NCBI RefSeq assembly: GCF_030418305.1
Contig: NZ_JAUHPX010000010.1
Location: 49,110 to 113,109 of the forward strand
Direction of reading: 5' to 3'
DNA length: 64,000 bases
DNA from: Demequina lignilytica
GTDB taxonomy: Bacteria > Actinomycetota > Actinomycetes > Actinomycetales > Demequinaceae
Part shown: positions 7,141 to 15,787 of the stretch, piece by piece
Layout of the letters: each line of letters opens with the position of its first letter
Numbering within the stretch: position 1 is the stretch's first letter
Notes under the pieces: generated by a model
Seen by the model: the letters and a program-made list of their open reading frames with translations, nothing else
What the model was told of the DNA's origin: nothing
Databases searched by the model: none
Program-made: the position numbers and the translations under genes

Positions 7141-9900
7141 GTGCCGACCGCCACCAGCGTCAGCGTCCTGCTCGAGAGCGGCACGTTCGGCGAGATCGTG
7201 ATGACCCGCACCCCGCGCCTGTCGTGGGCGACCGCGACGGACGCGGCCGACTGGGAGCAGGACGGCGCCGAGGTCGAGTGGGACTCGACCGGCGGCGCGC
7301 TGATCCGCGAGCTCGCGGGGCCCTCCGCCGCCGCGGTCGCCTGGCCGTTCTCGCCCCTCGCGACCGGGCAGCGCGGCACCGTCCGCGTGCGCGTCCACGC
7401 GAAGGCCACGGGCTGGAGCCCGTGGAGCGAGCCCGTTCCTGTCCGATGCGGTGTCACCGACGGCTGGTCCGCCGCGTGGATCGCGCATCCGGGCGCCCGA
7501 GCCGAGCAGTGCCCGGTGCGCCTCCGCCAGGCGGTGAGCGTCCGTCCCAAGCTCCGGTCGGCGCTCCTCTACGCCACCGCGCACGGCGTCTACCAGGCCT
7601 CGGTCGACGGGATCCCCGTCGACGACGAGCGCATGAAGCCCGGCTGGACCCACTACGGCGACCGCGACACCTACGCGTGCACGGATGTCACGGCGCTCCT
7701 CACGGAGGGCACCCACGCGGTCGCGGTCGACCTCGCGGCGGGCTGGTACGCGGAGAAGTTCGGCTTCAACGGGCTCGAGCGGTACATCTACGGCTCGCAG
7801 CCCGCGTTCTCCGCGGTGCTGCGGCTCGAGTACAAGGACGGCACCGTCGAGGAGGTCGTCACCGACGGCACCTGGGACGTCACCGACGAGGGCCCGATCC
7901 TGTCCTCCGGCATCTACGCGGGCGAGCAGGTCGACGCCCGGCGGCGGGAGCCCGGCGGCTGGGTGCCGGCGGCGGCATCGCCCGTCACGCACGTGCCCGT
8001 GCCGCGCACCAGCCCGCCGGTCCGCGTCACGGAGGAGCTGTCGCCCGTCGAGGTGATCCGCACCCCGGGAGGCGCCACCGTGCTCGACTTCGGTCAGAAC
8101 CTGGTGGGCCGGCTGCGGATCTCGGTCGACGGGCCGGCGGGCACCACCGTCACGCTGCGCCACGCGGAGGTGCTGGAGCACGGTGAGCTCGCGCTCCGAC
8201 CGCTGCGTCGCGCGACGGCGATCGACCGCTACACGCTCGCGGGCGGCGGTCCGGAGACGTGGGAGCCCCAGTTCACGTTCCACGGCTTCCGCTACGCGCA
8301 GGTCGACGGCTGGCCGGGCGAGCTCGACCCCGCGGACGTCACGGCGCTGGTGATCCACTCGGACATGCGCCGGACGGGCGCCTTCGAGTCCTCGCACGGG
8401 CTGCTCGACCGCCTTCACGAGAACGTGGTGTGGTCGATGCGCGGCAACTTCCTGTCGATCCCGACGGACTGCCCGCAGCGCGACGAGCGGCTCGGCTGGA
8501 CCGGCGACATCCAGGTGTTCGCCCCCACCGCATCGTTCCTCCACGACTCCGACGCCTTCCTGTCGTCGTGGCTCGAGGACCTCGCGCTCGATCAGACCTC
8601 GGACGGCTCCGTGCCGTTCGTCGTGCCCGACGTGCTCGAGTCCGCGGCGATCGGCACGGCCGCGTGGGGCGATGCGTCGACGCTCGTGCCATGGACCCTC
8701 TACCAGCGCTTCGGCGACCTCGACACGCTCGCGCGGCAGTTCCCGTCGATGCGGCGCTGGGTCGACTGGATGGCGTCGCGCACGGGGGAGAACCTGCTGT
8801 GGGAGGACGACTTCCAGTTCGCCGACTGGCTCGATCCGACGGCTCCTCCGGACCGCCCCGCGGATGCGAAGGCGGACAAGGACCTGGTCGCGACGGCCCA
8901 CCTGTTCCGGTCCGCCGATGTGGTCGCCCAGGCGGCGGGCGTGCTCGGGGACGATGCGGCGGCGCAGCACTACGGCGACCTCGCCGCCCGTGTCCGGGAG
9001 GCGTGGCTCCGTCAGTACGTGACCGCGTCCGGCCGGCTCATGTCCGACGCGCAGACCGCGTACGCCGTCGCGATCGGCTTCGGGATCGTGGACGACGAGC
9101 GTCGCGACGCGATGGGGGCGAGGCTCGCGGAACTGGTCGAGCGGGCGGGCTACCGCATCTCGACGGGCTTCGTCGGCACGCCGCTGATCGCGGACGCGCT
9201 CACCGACACCGGCCACGCGGACGTCGCGGGCCGGCTGCTGCTCAACGACGAGAACCCGTCGTGGCTCTACCCGGTCACCATGGGCGCGACCACCATCTGG
9301 GAGCGCTGGGACTCGATGCTCGAGGACGGCAGCGTCAACCCGGGCGAGATGACCAGCTTCAACCACTACGCGCTCGGGGCGATCGCGGACTTCCTGCACC
9401 GCCGCGTCGCCGGGCTGGCGCCCGCGGCGCCCGGCTACCGGGAGGTCGAGGTCAGGCCGCTGGCGCTCGACGGGCTGGACCGCGCGAGGGCCACCTTCGA
9501 GTCGGCCTACGGCACCCACGAGGCCGGCTGGGAGCGGGTCGGCGAGGGGGTGCGGCTCCGCGTGGTGGTGCCGCCGAACACCCGTGCGACCGTGCACGTG
9601 CCCGGCGCCGACGCGCCGGTGACCGTGGGGTCCGGGACGCACGAATGGGTCGCCCCCGCGACCGTACGGACCGGAGGAACGGCGTCGTTCTCGGTCGACA
9701 CGCCCCTGGTCGAGATCCGACGCTCCGACGTCGCCTACGGGGCGGTGCGCGAGGCGCTGATCGCGATGCTCGGTCGGGAGGGCGCGAGCGACCTGCTGCG
9801 GACCCTCGAGTGGGGCCCGCGCGGGACCTTCCGGATGCAGGCGCTGCTGCTGCCGCCGGGCGTGGTCGACGCGGTCGATCGCGCGCTCGCCGCGGTCTGA
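7141..9900 (+). CDS. Alpha-L-rhamnosidase, glycoside hydrolase family 78
   Basis: 919 residues. N-terminal beta domains (WSAAWIAHPG; ATAHGVYQASVDG; GWTHYGDRDTYACTDVT) are followed by the (alpha/alpha)6 catalytic domain with the GH78 block IPTDCPQRDERLGWTGD (440-456; Glu449 the likely general acid) and GATTIWERWDSM (Glu721 the likely base). No signal peptide, so it acts in the cytoplasm on glycosides brought in by the preceding importer, releasing L-rhamnose for RhaI. The GTG at 7141 is preferred because GAAGGGG lies 5 nt upstream; the GTG at 7135, overlapping the previous stop, is the alternative. About 60 residues at the C-terminus (from LVEIRRSDVAYGAVREAL) extend beyond the usual closing beta-sandwich. 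Confidence 0.93.
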   Translation: MPTATSVSVLLESGTFGEIVMTRTPRLSWATATDAADWEQDGAEVEWDSTGGALIRELAGPSAAAVAWPFSPLATGQRGTVRVRVHAKATGWSPWSEPVPVRCGVTDGWSAAWIAHPGARAEQCPVRLRQAVSVRPKLRSALLYATAHGVYQASVDGIPVDDERMKPGWTHYGDRDTYACTDVTALLTEGTHAVAVDLAAGWYAEKFGFNGLERYIYGSQPAFSAVLRLEYKDGTVEEVVTDGTWDVTDEGPILSSGIYAGEQVDARRREPGGWVPAAASPVTHVPVPRTSPPVRVTEELSPVEVIRTPGGATVLDFGQNLVGRLRISVDGPAGTTVTLRHAEVLEHGELALRPLRRATAIDRYTLAGGGPETWEPQFTFHGFRYAQVDGWPGELDPADVTALVIHSDMRRTGAFESSHGLLDRLHENVVWSMRGNFLSIPTDCPQRDERLGWTGDIQVFAPTASFLHDSDAFLSSWLEDLALDQTSDGSVPFVVPDVLESAAIGTAAWGDASTLVPWTLYQRFGDLDTLARQFPSMRRWVDWMASRTGENLLWEDDFQFADWLDPTAPPDRPADAKADKDLVATAHLFRSADVVAQAAGVLGDDAAAQHYGDLAARVREAWLRQYVTASGRLMSDAQTAYAVAIGFGIVDDERRDAMGARLAELVERAGYRISTGFVGTPLIADALTDTGHADVAGRLLLNDENPSWLYPVTMGATTIWERWDSMLEDGSVNPGEMTSFNHYALGAIADFLHRRVAGLAPAAPGYREVEVRPLALDGLDRARATFESAYGTHEAGWERVGEGVRLRVVVPPNTRATVHVPGADAPVTVGSGTHEWVAPATVRTGGTASFSVDTPLVEIRRSDVAYGAVREALIAMLGREGASDLLRTLEWGPRGTFRMQALLLPPGVVDAVDRALAAV

Positions 9901-9907
9901 CGCGGAA

Positions 9908-9946
9908 CGCGAGGGGCCCGGCCGGAACCCGGCCGGGCCCCTCGCG
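9908..9946 (+). terminator. Strong hairpin terminator after the rhamnosidase gene
   Basis: An 18-bp perfect GC-rich stem (9908-9925 with 9929-9946) with a 3-nt loop lies 8 bp after the stop codon. There is no U-tract, as is common for actinobacterial intrinsic terminators. It closes the rhamnoside operon. Confidence 0.8.
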
Positions 9947-9958
9947 CGTTCACCTGGC

Positions 9959-10312
9959 ATGCGAACCGTCTCGCTGGCCGGCGCCGTCGCCCTCGCCGCG
10001 ATGCTGTGCGCGTGCTCGGCCTCCGAGACGGACGTGCGCGACACCCGCGAGCCCGACGCCGTCGGGACGGTCGTGAGCGTCGAGGCCGGCGCGGGCTCGT
10101 TCGACGTCGAGTTCGCGCCCGACGCCGGCTACGAGTACTTCGACGGCACCACCTTCGCGTTCGCCGACGGCGGCGCGCTCGAGTCGGCGACGGGGGAGGC
10201 GCTCACCGCCTCGGACCTGGCGGTCGGGGACCACCTGGAGGTCTGGGTCGAGTCGTGCGCGGAGTCGTTCCCCGTGCAGTGCCCGGATCCGGTGGGCAGA
10301 CTGGTGCCGTGA
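9959..10312 (+). CDS. Small predicted lipoprotein
   Basis: 117 residues. A signal peptide with lipobox LCAC (Cys19) precedes an acidic domain (VGTVVSVEAGAGSFDVEFAPDA) that resembles a small OB-like beta domain. The family is not recognised. The next gene starts inside its stop codon (GTGA overlap), so the two are translationally coupled. There is no clear SD; the ATG is only 13 bp after the terminator stem, so transcription presumably starts within or just after it. Confidence 0.65.
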   Translation: MRTVSLAGAVALAAMLCACSASETDVRDTREPDAVGTVVSVEAGAGSFDVEFAPDAGYEYFDGTTFAFADGGALESATGEALTASDLAVGDHLEVWVESCAESFPVQCPDPVGRLVP

Positions 10313-11091
10313 CCCCGGTCGAGATCTCGCTGGTCGGCGGCCCCACCGCGGTGCTGCGGTATGCGGGGCTGACCTGGCTGACCGACCCCACCTTCGACCA
10401 GCCGGGCGTGTACGGCAACCTCGAGAAGACCGCCGGCCCCGCGTTCGGGCCCGAGCACATCGGACACGTGCACGTGGTGCTGCTGAGCCACGACCAGCAC
10501 GAGGACAACCTGGACCGCTCCGGCCGGGCGGCGCTCGCGGAGGCGGGCCACGTGCTCTCCACGCCGTCCGCGGCGGACCGGATCCCCGGCGTCACCGGTC
10601 TGAAGCCCTGACACAGCGTCTCGGTCCTGGGCCATCACGCGCCCGTGACGGTGACCGCCGTCCCCGCGCAGCACGGCCCCGACGCGGTGGCCGAGCAGCT
10701 GGGCGACGTCACCGGCTTCGTGCTCGAGGCGCCCGGCTGGCCGACCCTGTACTTCTCCGGGGACAACTCGGAGACCGCGGTGGTCGCGCGCGTCGCGCGC
10801 CGCTTCCCCGACGTCGAGATCGCGCTCGTGTGCGCGGGCGCCGCGCGGGTCGCGCGCCTGGACGATGCGCTGCTCACCCTCGACGCCGCGCGCACGCTCG
10901 AGGTGGCCGGGCTGTGGCCCGCCGCGACGGTGGTGCCGATCCACGTCGACGACTGGGCGCACTTCTCCCAGCCCCGCCACGACCTGCGCGAGGCGGTGCG
11001 CGACGCGCCTGGTCGGGACCGCATCGTCCTGCTGGAGAAGGGCGCCTCGACCCGTCTCCCGCGCGCGAGCGCGGCCCTCCTGCACGCCTAG
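10309..11091 (+). pseudogene. MBL-fold metal-dependent hydrolase, interrupted by an in-frame TGA
   Basis: Two open stretches in the same frame (10309-10611 and 10612-11091) are separated by one TGA at 10609-10611. Read through, they give one protein of about 260 residues: VTPVEISLVGGPTAVLRY, the metal-binding block LSHDQHEDNLD, GVTGLKP-stop-HSVSV, then VTAVPAQHGPD and LYFSGDNSETA. MBL-fold homologues commonly have Trp where the TGA falls (…LKPW), so TGG to TGA is the likely change. No other frameshift or stop is seen, so the lesion looks recent or could be an assembly error. The first half alone would lack most of the fold; the second half has a possible GTG start at 10645 but would lack the metal motif. 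Confidence 0.75.
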
Positions 11092-11101
11092 ACTGGACGG
11101 G
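11089..11101 (+). promoter_or_regulatory. Leaderless-type promoter of argS
   Basis: TAGACT (11089-11094) is followed by exactly 6 nt and the GTG start. No SD lies between, so transcription probably begins at the start codon. Confidence 0.6.
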
Positions 11102-12774
11102 TGACACCCGAAGAGCTCTCCGCCACCATCCGCACGTGCCTGCTCGAAGGCATCGACGACTCGGACTTCCAGCTGTCCCCGTTCGACGTCCCGGAGGTGC
11201 GCGTCGAACGCCCCCGCCAGCGCGAGCACGGCGACTGGGCCACCAACGTGGCGATGCAGCTCGCGAAGAAGGCGGGCTCGAACCCGCGCGACTTCGCCGC
11301 CACGCTCGTCGAGCGGCTCGCCGCCGTCGAGGGCATCGACTCCGCGGAGGTCGCGGGCCCCGGGTTCATCAACATCCGCCTGGCGGCCGACGCCGCCGGC
11401 CTGCTCGCCAAGGGGATCGTCGACTACGGCAAGGACTACGGCCGGGGCGAGTCGCTCACGAGCCACACCGTGAACCTCGAGTTCGTCTCCGCGAACCCGA
11501 CCGGTCCCGTGCACCTGGGTGGCGCCCGCTGGGCCGCCGTGGGCGACTCCCTCGCCCGGCTCCTCGAGTTCCACGGCGCGACGGTCATCCGCGAGTACTA
11601 CTTCAACGACCACGGCGTGCAGATCGACAACTTCGCGCGCTCGCTCGTCGCGGCGATCCTCGGTGAGGACACCCCCGAGGACGGCTACGGCGGCGACTAC
11701 ATCCAGGAGATCGCCAACCAGGTGCTCATCCAGGCCATGGAGGTGGGGGAGAGGGACCCGCTCGAGCTGCCCCGCGAGGAGCTGCAGGAGTTCTTCCGCG
11801 CCCGCGGCGTGCACCTGATGTTCGACCAGATCAAGGAGCAGCTGCACGACTTCGGCGTCGACTTCGACGTCTACTTCCACGAGGACTCGCTCCACAAGTC
11901 GGGCAAGGTCGAGAAGGCCGTCAAGGAGCTCAAGGAGTCGGGTGCGCTGTACGAGGCCGACGGCGCCTGGTGGCTCCGGTCGACCGATCATGGCGACGAC
12001 AAGGACCGCGTGGTGATCAAGTCGGACGGCCATCCCGCGTACATCGCCGGCGACATCGCGTACATCCGCGACAAGCACGAGCGCGGCGCCGACCGCTTCA
12101 TCTACCTGCTCGGTGCCGACCACCACGGCTACATCGCCCGCCTCAAGGCGGCCGCCGCGGCGCTCGGCTACGACCCCGACGCCGTCGAGGTGATCATCGG
12201 CCAGCTGGTCAACCTGGTGAAGGACGGCCAGCCGGTGCGCATGTCCAAGCGGGCCGGCACCGTGGTCACGCTGCTCGACCTGGTCGAGGTGGTGGGCGTC
12301 GACGCCGCCCGCTACGCGCTCGCGCGCTCGAGCGCGGACTCGACGCTCGACATCGACCTGGACCTGCTCGCCTCGGCGACCAAGGAGAACCCGGTCTTCT
12401 ACGTGCAGTACGCGCACGCCCGGACCGCCGGCGTCGCCCGCAACGCCGCCGAGTACGGCATCCACCGCGAGGACGGCTTCGACCCGTCCGCGCTCACCCA
12501 CGAGACGGAGTCCGTGCTGCTCGGCGTGCTGGGCGAGTTCCCGCGCGTGGTCGCGCAGGCCGTCGAGTTCCGCGAGCAGCACCGCGTGGCCCGATACCTC
12601 GAGGACGTCGCCGCGGCGTTCAACCAGTGGTACGACCGCACCCGCGTCACCCCGCAGGGCGACGAGGAGATCACCGACCTTCACCGCACCCGCCTGTGGC
12701 TCAACGACGCCGCGGGCCAGGTGCTCCGCAACGGCCTCCACCTGCTCGGTGTGAGCGCGCCCGAGAGGATGTGA
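11101..12774 (+). CDS. argS: Arginyl-tRNA synthetase
   Basis: 557 residues, class I aminoacyl-tRNA synthetase charging tRNA-Arg. The N-terminal Add-1-like domain is followed by the HIGH-type motif ([14 protein letters not shown], about residues 130-142), the KMSKS-type motif (VRMSKRAGT, 380-388) and the C-terminal anticodon-binding DALR domain ending APERM. The GTG start is supported by a TAGACT box six bases upstream. lysA begins 2 bp after its stop, the standard actinobacterial argS-lysA pairing. Confidence 0.97.
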   Translation: MTPEELSATIRTCLLEGIDDSDFQLSPFDVPEVRVERPRQREHGDWATNVAMQLAKKAGSNPRDFAATLVERLAAVEGIDSAEVAGPGFINIRLAADAAGLLAKGIVDYGKDYGRGESLTSHTVNLEFVSANPTGPVHLGGARWAAVGDSLARLLEFHGATVIREYYFNDHGVQIDNFARSLVAAILGEDTPEDGYGGDYIQEIANQVLIQAMEVGERDPLELPREELQEFFRARGVHLMFDQIKEQLHDFGVDFDVYFHEDSLHKSGKVEKAVKELKESGALYEADGAWWLRSTDHGDDKDRVVIKSDGHPAYIAGDIAYIRDKHERGADRFIYLLGADHHGYIARLKAAAAALGYDPDAVEVIIGQLVNLVKDGQPVRMSKRAGTVVTLLDLVEVVGVDAARYALARSSADSTLDIDLDLLASATKENPVFYVQYAHARTAGVARNAAEYGIHREDGFDPSALTHETESVLLGVLGEFPRVVAQAVEFREQHRVARYLEDVAAAFNQWYDRTRVTPQGDEEITDLHRTRLWLNDAAGQVLRNGLHLLGVSAPERM

Positions 12775-12776
12775 CC

Positions 12777-14132
12777 ATGAGCGCCACGGCAGCCCCCCAC
12801 GCAGTGTTCTCGCACACCGTCGAGCGGGGGGAGGACGGGGCGCTCAGCGTCGGCGGCGTCGACGTCCGCGAGCTCGCCGGCCAGTACGGCACCCCGCTCT
12901 ACATCATCGACGAGCAGGACATGCGCGACCGCGCCTGCGCGTTCCGCGACCAGTTCGCCACCGCGTTCGGCCGCCACGGCGCCGAGGTGGACGTCTACTA
13001 CGCGTCGAAGGCGTTCCTGTCCTCGAAGGTGGCGCGCTGGATGCGCGCCGACGACCTCTGCATGGACGTCGCCTCCGGCGGCGAGCTCGAGATCGCGCTG
13101 CGAGGCGGCATGCCCGCGGCGCGGCTGGGCCTCCACGGCAACAACAAGTCCGACGCCGAGCTGCGCCGGGCCCTCGAGGTGGGCGTGGGGCGGATCATCG
13201 TCGACTCGTTCACCGAGATCGAGACGCTCGACGCGATCGCGCGGGAGATGGGCACGGTCGCCCCGGTGCTGGTGCGCGTCACCACCGGCGTGCACGCGGG
13301 CGGCCACGAGTACATCGCCACCTCCCACGAGGACCAGAAGTTCGGCCTCTCCCTCGCCTCGGGCGCGGCGTTCGAGGCGCTCCTCGAGTGCCACGACGCC
13401 GAAGGGATCGACCTGCGCGGCATCCACACCCACATCGGATCCCAGATCCTGTCGCTCGCGGCGTTCCAGGAGAGCGCGGAGCGCATGCTGGGCCTGCGCG
13501 CGTCGTTCCTGATGGAGGCGGGCGTCGAGCTCCCGGAGGTGGACCTCGGCGGCGGCTACGCGATCCAGTACACGCCGCACGGCGAGGCGCTGAGCCCGCA
13601 CGATGCGGCCTACGGCATGGCGGACGCGGTCGCCGCCGCGCTCGCCAAGGTCGGCGGCTCCTGGCCGCACTTCAGCATCGAGCCCGGACGGGCGATCGCG
13701 GGCCCCGCGGGCATGACGCTCTACCGCGTGGGCGTGGTCAAGCACGTCGCCCTCGATGACGGCGGCGAGCGCCAGTACGTCGCTGTCGACGGCGGCATGA
13801 GCGACAACATGCGCACCATCACCTACGGCGCGGAGTACACCGCGACCGTCGCGTCGCGGCTCTCGGACGCGGAGCCCGCCCTGTCGCGCGTGGTCGGCAA
13901 GCACTGCGAGAGCGGCGACATCGTCGTCCGCGACGTCGAGCTGCCGCACGACATCGCGCGCGGCGACCTGCTCGCGGTGCCCGCCACCGGCGCCTACGGG
14001 CGCGTGATGGCGCACAACTACAACGCGATGCTGCGGCCTGCCGTGGTCTCGGTCCGCGACGGCGAGTCGACGGTGCACATCCGCCGCGACACCCTCGAGG
14101 ACCTCTTCGCCTGGGACGTCGCGCCGGACTGA
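12777..14132 (+). CDS. lysA: Diaminopimelate decarboxylase
   Basis: 451 residues. Fold-type III PLP enzyme making L-lysine from meso-diaminopimelate, the last step of lysine synthesis. PLP lysine in VYYASKAF (Lys78), glycine-rich loop VDLGGGYAIQY, and the substrate-site block GKHCESGD. ATG with GAGAGG upstream; a GTG two codons earlier overlaps the argS stop and is a less likely alternative. Cytoplasmic, co-transcribed with argS. Ends at a hairpin shared with the convergent oxidoreductase gene. Confidence 0.96.
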   Translation: MSATAAPHAVFSHTVERGEDGALSVGGVDVRELAGQYGTPLYIIDEQDMRDRACAFRDQFATAFGRHGAEVDVYYASKAFLSSKVARWMRADDLCMDVASGGELEIALRGGMPAARLGLHGNNKSDAELRRALEVGVGRIIVDSFTEIETLDAIAREMGTVAPVLVRVTTGVHAGGHEYIATSHEDQKFGLSLASGAAFEALLECHDAEGIDLRGIHTHIGSQILSLAAFQESAERMLGLRASFLMEAGVELPEVDLGGGYAIQYTPHGEALSPHDAAYGMADAVAAALAKVGGSWPHFSIEPGRAIAGPAGMTLYRVGVVKHVALDDGGERQYVAVDGGMSDNMRTITYGAEYTATVASRLSDAEPALSRVVGKHCESGDIVVRDVELPHDIARGDLLAVPATGAYGRVMAHNYNAMLRPAVVSVRDGESTVHIRRDTLEDLFAWDVAPD

Positions 14133-14155
14133 GTCCGCATCGTCCCGGACGGGAC

Positions 14156-14188
14156 GAGGCCCGCGCCCCCCAGGGGGTCGCGGGCCTC
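14156..14188. terminator. Bidirectional hairpin between lysA and the convergent oxidoreductase gene
   Basis: Stem GAGGCCCGCG (14156-14165) pairs with 14179-14188, with inner C5/G5 pairing. It lies in the 73-bp gap between convergent genes and works on either strand. A second small inverted repeat (CGTCCCG/CGGGACG) lies at about 14141-14156. Confidence 0.7.
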
Positions 14189-14205
14189 GCGCGCGGTGCG
14201 GAACG

Positions 14206-15057
14206 TCAGACGGCGGCCTTGACCGCGGCCTCGAGCGAGGTCGGCGCACGGCCGATCAGCTGGACCAGGTCCGTCGAGCCGGTCTGCAGGTCGCCCTGGG
14301 CGATGGACGCGTCGATCGAGGCCCAGAAGCCCGCGGTGCCCTCGTCGAGGCCCGCCTCCACCATGCCGGCGGCGAGCTGGTCGACGGTGACGTTGGTGTA
14401 GGTCACCTCGGTGCCCGACGCGGCGGTGACGGTCGCCGCGAGGTCCGCGAGAGTGAAGTCGACGCCGGCGAGCTCGTAGACCGGCTTGACCGCGTCGGCG
14501 GTCACGGCGGCCGCGGCGGCCTCCGCGAAGTCCTGGCGCGTCGCGGCCGAGATCACGGCCCCGTCGGTCGCGCCGACGATCGCGCCACGCTCGACGTAGC
14601 CGGGGACCTGGCCCGTGTAGTTCTCGATGTACCAGGAGTTGCGCAGCGCGACCGTCTCGATCGGGGAGGCGGTGAGGCGCTCCTCGGTGGCGAGGTGCTC
14701 GGGTGCGAGCGCGTTCGAGGTGGTGTCCGCCTTGAGGATCGACGTGTAGACGATCCGCGACACGCCGGCCGCCTCGGCGGCCTCGATCACCGCGACGTGC
14801 TGGGGAAGACGCCGGCCGGGCTCCGAGGCGGACACGAGGACCAGGCGGTCGACTCCCTCGAGCGCGGTGGCCAGGGTCTCCGGCCGGTCGTAGTCGGCCT
14901 CGCGGGTGCGCACGCCCAGGGCGGCGAGCTCCTCGACCTTGTCGGTGTCGCGGGCCAGCGCGACCACGTCGAACGGGGAGAGGTGGAGGTCGAGCAGGGC
15001 GCGGACGATCTTCTCGCCCAGCTGGCCCGAGGCTCCGGTGACGGCGTACGTGGTCAT
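14206..15057 (-). CDS. NmrA/QorB-type NAD(P)-binding oxidoreductase
   Basis: 283 residues. N-terminal Rossmann motif VTGASGQLGEKIV and an atypical SDR layout as in NAD(P)H:quinone oxidoreductase 2 (QorB/YtfG): VDRLVLVSASEPGRR and ETVALRNSWYIENYTG. It lacks the classical YxxxK pair, as usual for this family. ATG start with GAAAGGATCACC upstream. Divergent from an HxlR regulator gene, a pairing typical of redox-responsive qorB/qorR modules. The actual electron acceptor is unknown. Confidence 0.88.
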   Translation of the reverse strand: MTTYAVTGASGQLGEKIVRALLDLHLSPFDVVALARDTDKVEELAALGVRTREADYDRPETLATALEGVDRLVLVSASEPGRRLPQHVAVIEAAEAAGVSRIVYTSILKADTTSNALAPEHLATEERLTASPIETVALRNSWYIENYTGQVPGYVERGAIVGATDGAVISAATRQDFAEAAAAAVTADAVKPVYELAGVDFTLADLAATVTAASGTEVTYTNVTVDQLAAGMVEAGLDEGTAGFWASIDASIAQGDLQTGSTDLVQLIGRAPTSLEAAVKAAV

Positions 15058-15144
15058 GGTGATCCTTTCGAGACGCGGGGCGGTCTGCCCCTCCGACGCC
15101 CATACTAACTAAACGAAAGCGCTATCCATTCCACAGCGTTCACG

Positions 15145-15157
15145 TATCCTGAGCGCA
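15145..15157 (+). promoter_or_regulatory. Leaderless-type promoter of the HxlR gene within a divergent control region
   Basis: TATCCT (15145-15150) lies 6 nt before the ATG. The 99-bp divergent region also holds an AT-richer stretch (ACTAACTAAACGAAAGCGCT, 15104-15123) that is a likely site for HxlR binding and the oppositely oriented promoter. Confidence 0.55.
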
Positions 15158-15540
15158 TGACCGAGGAGACCGGGCCGGACCAGGAGCTGATCGCGAACGT
15201 GTTCGCGCGCGGCTGCTCCTCGCGGGCAGCCTTCGAGACGGTCACCGGACGGTGGGCATCGCTGGTGCTGCTCGCGCTCGCCGACGGGCCGCACCGCTTC
15301 GGAGAGCTGCGCCGCCGGGTCGAGGGCGTGAGCGAGAAGATGCTCTCCCAGGCGCTCCACGGGCTCGAGCGCGAGGGCCTGCTGGTGCGCACCGACCATG
15401 GCACCCTGCCGCCGCGGGTGGACTACGCGCTCACCGAGCTGGGCGCGGACATCGCGGGGCGCCTCCGCGCCCTGGCCGACCTGCTGGAGGGCGCCGTGCC
15501 CGAGCTCGACGCCGCCCGCGCGGCGTACGCGCGCGACTGA
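15157..15540 (+). CDS. HxlR-family winged-helix regulator
   Basis: 127 residues with the HxlR fold: an N-terminal Cys (RGCSSRAAFETVTGRW), HTH (FGELRRRVEGVSEKMLSQALHGLEREGLLVR) and beta-wing (VDYALTELG). A single cysteine (Cys15) near the N-terminus is in the place used for redox sensing in QorR/HypR-type members. Divergent from a QorB-like gene that it probably controls. Confidence 0.88.
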   Translation: MTEETGPDQELIANVFARGCSSRAAFETVTGRWASLVLLALADGPHRFGELRRRVEGVSEKMLSQALHGLEREGLLVRTDHGTLPPRVDYALTELGADIAGRLRALADLLEGAVPELDAARAAYARD

Positions 15541-15621
15541 GCCCCCGCATCGTCCTCTCTCCGGTGGCGGGCCCCGCCCGCGCGCGGTTGACTGGAGGGC
15601 GACGCGCAAGGAGGTGCGACC

Positions 15622-15747
15622 GTGACCGTGCAGCCCGAGCCCGACAAGAAGCCGAGCATCTTCGACCACGTGGAGGAGGAGGTGTGGGACGAGCCCGACG
15701 ACGACCCGGGCGAGGCCGGATCCCCCGCCGAGGGCCCCATCATCTGA
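15622..15747 (+). CDS. 41-residue acidic small protein
   Basis: The ORF begins VTVQPEPDKKPSIFDHVEEE and ends EGPII. It has a strong SD (AAGGAGG, 15608-15614) 7 nt before GTG, and a TTGACT box at 15588-15593 could be a -35. Rich in Asp, Glu and Pro with one Trp; probably soluble and partly disordered. Not recognised. It lies alone between the HxlR gene and hom, transcribed in the same direction. The perfect RBS spacing and consistent codon use argue that it is real. Confidence 0.6.
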   Translation: MTVQPEPDKKPSIFDHVEEEVWDEPDDDPGEAGSPAEGPII

Positions 15748-15773
15748 CGCCCGGGCGCGCACGGCGCTCCCGG

Positions 15774-15787
15774 TAGAGTGGGGGCCG
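15774..15787 (+). promoter_or_regulatory. Leaderless-type promoter of hom
   Basis: TAGAGT (15774-15779) plus 7 nt leads to the GTG at 15787, which decides the start over the GTG at 15778 that lies inside the -10 box. Confidence 0.55.

Noticed and set aside
10609..10611. TGA read as selenocysteine or as Trp by recoding
   Set aside because: No selenocysteine insertion structure is evident after the codon, MBL hydrolases of this type do not use selenocysteine, and TGA is an ordinary stop elsewhere in the window. A nonsense mutation or sequencing error is simpler.
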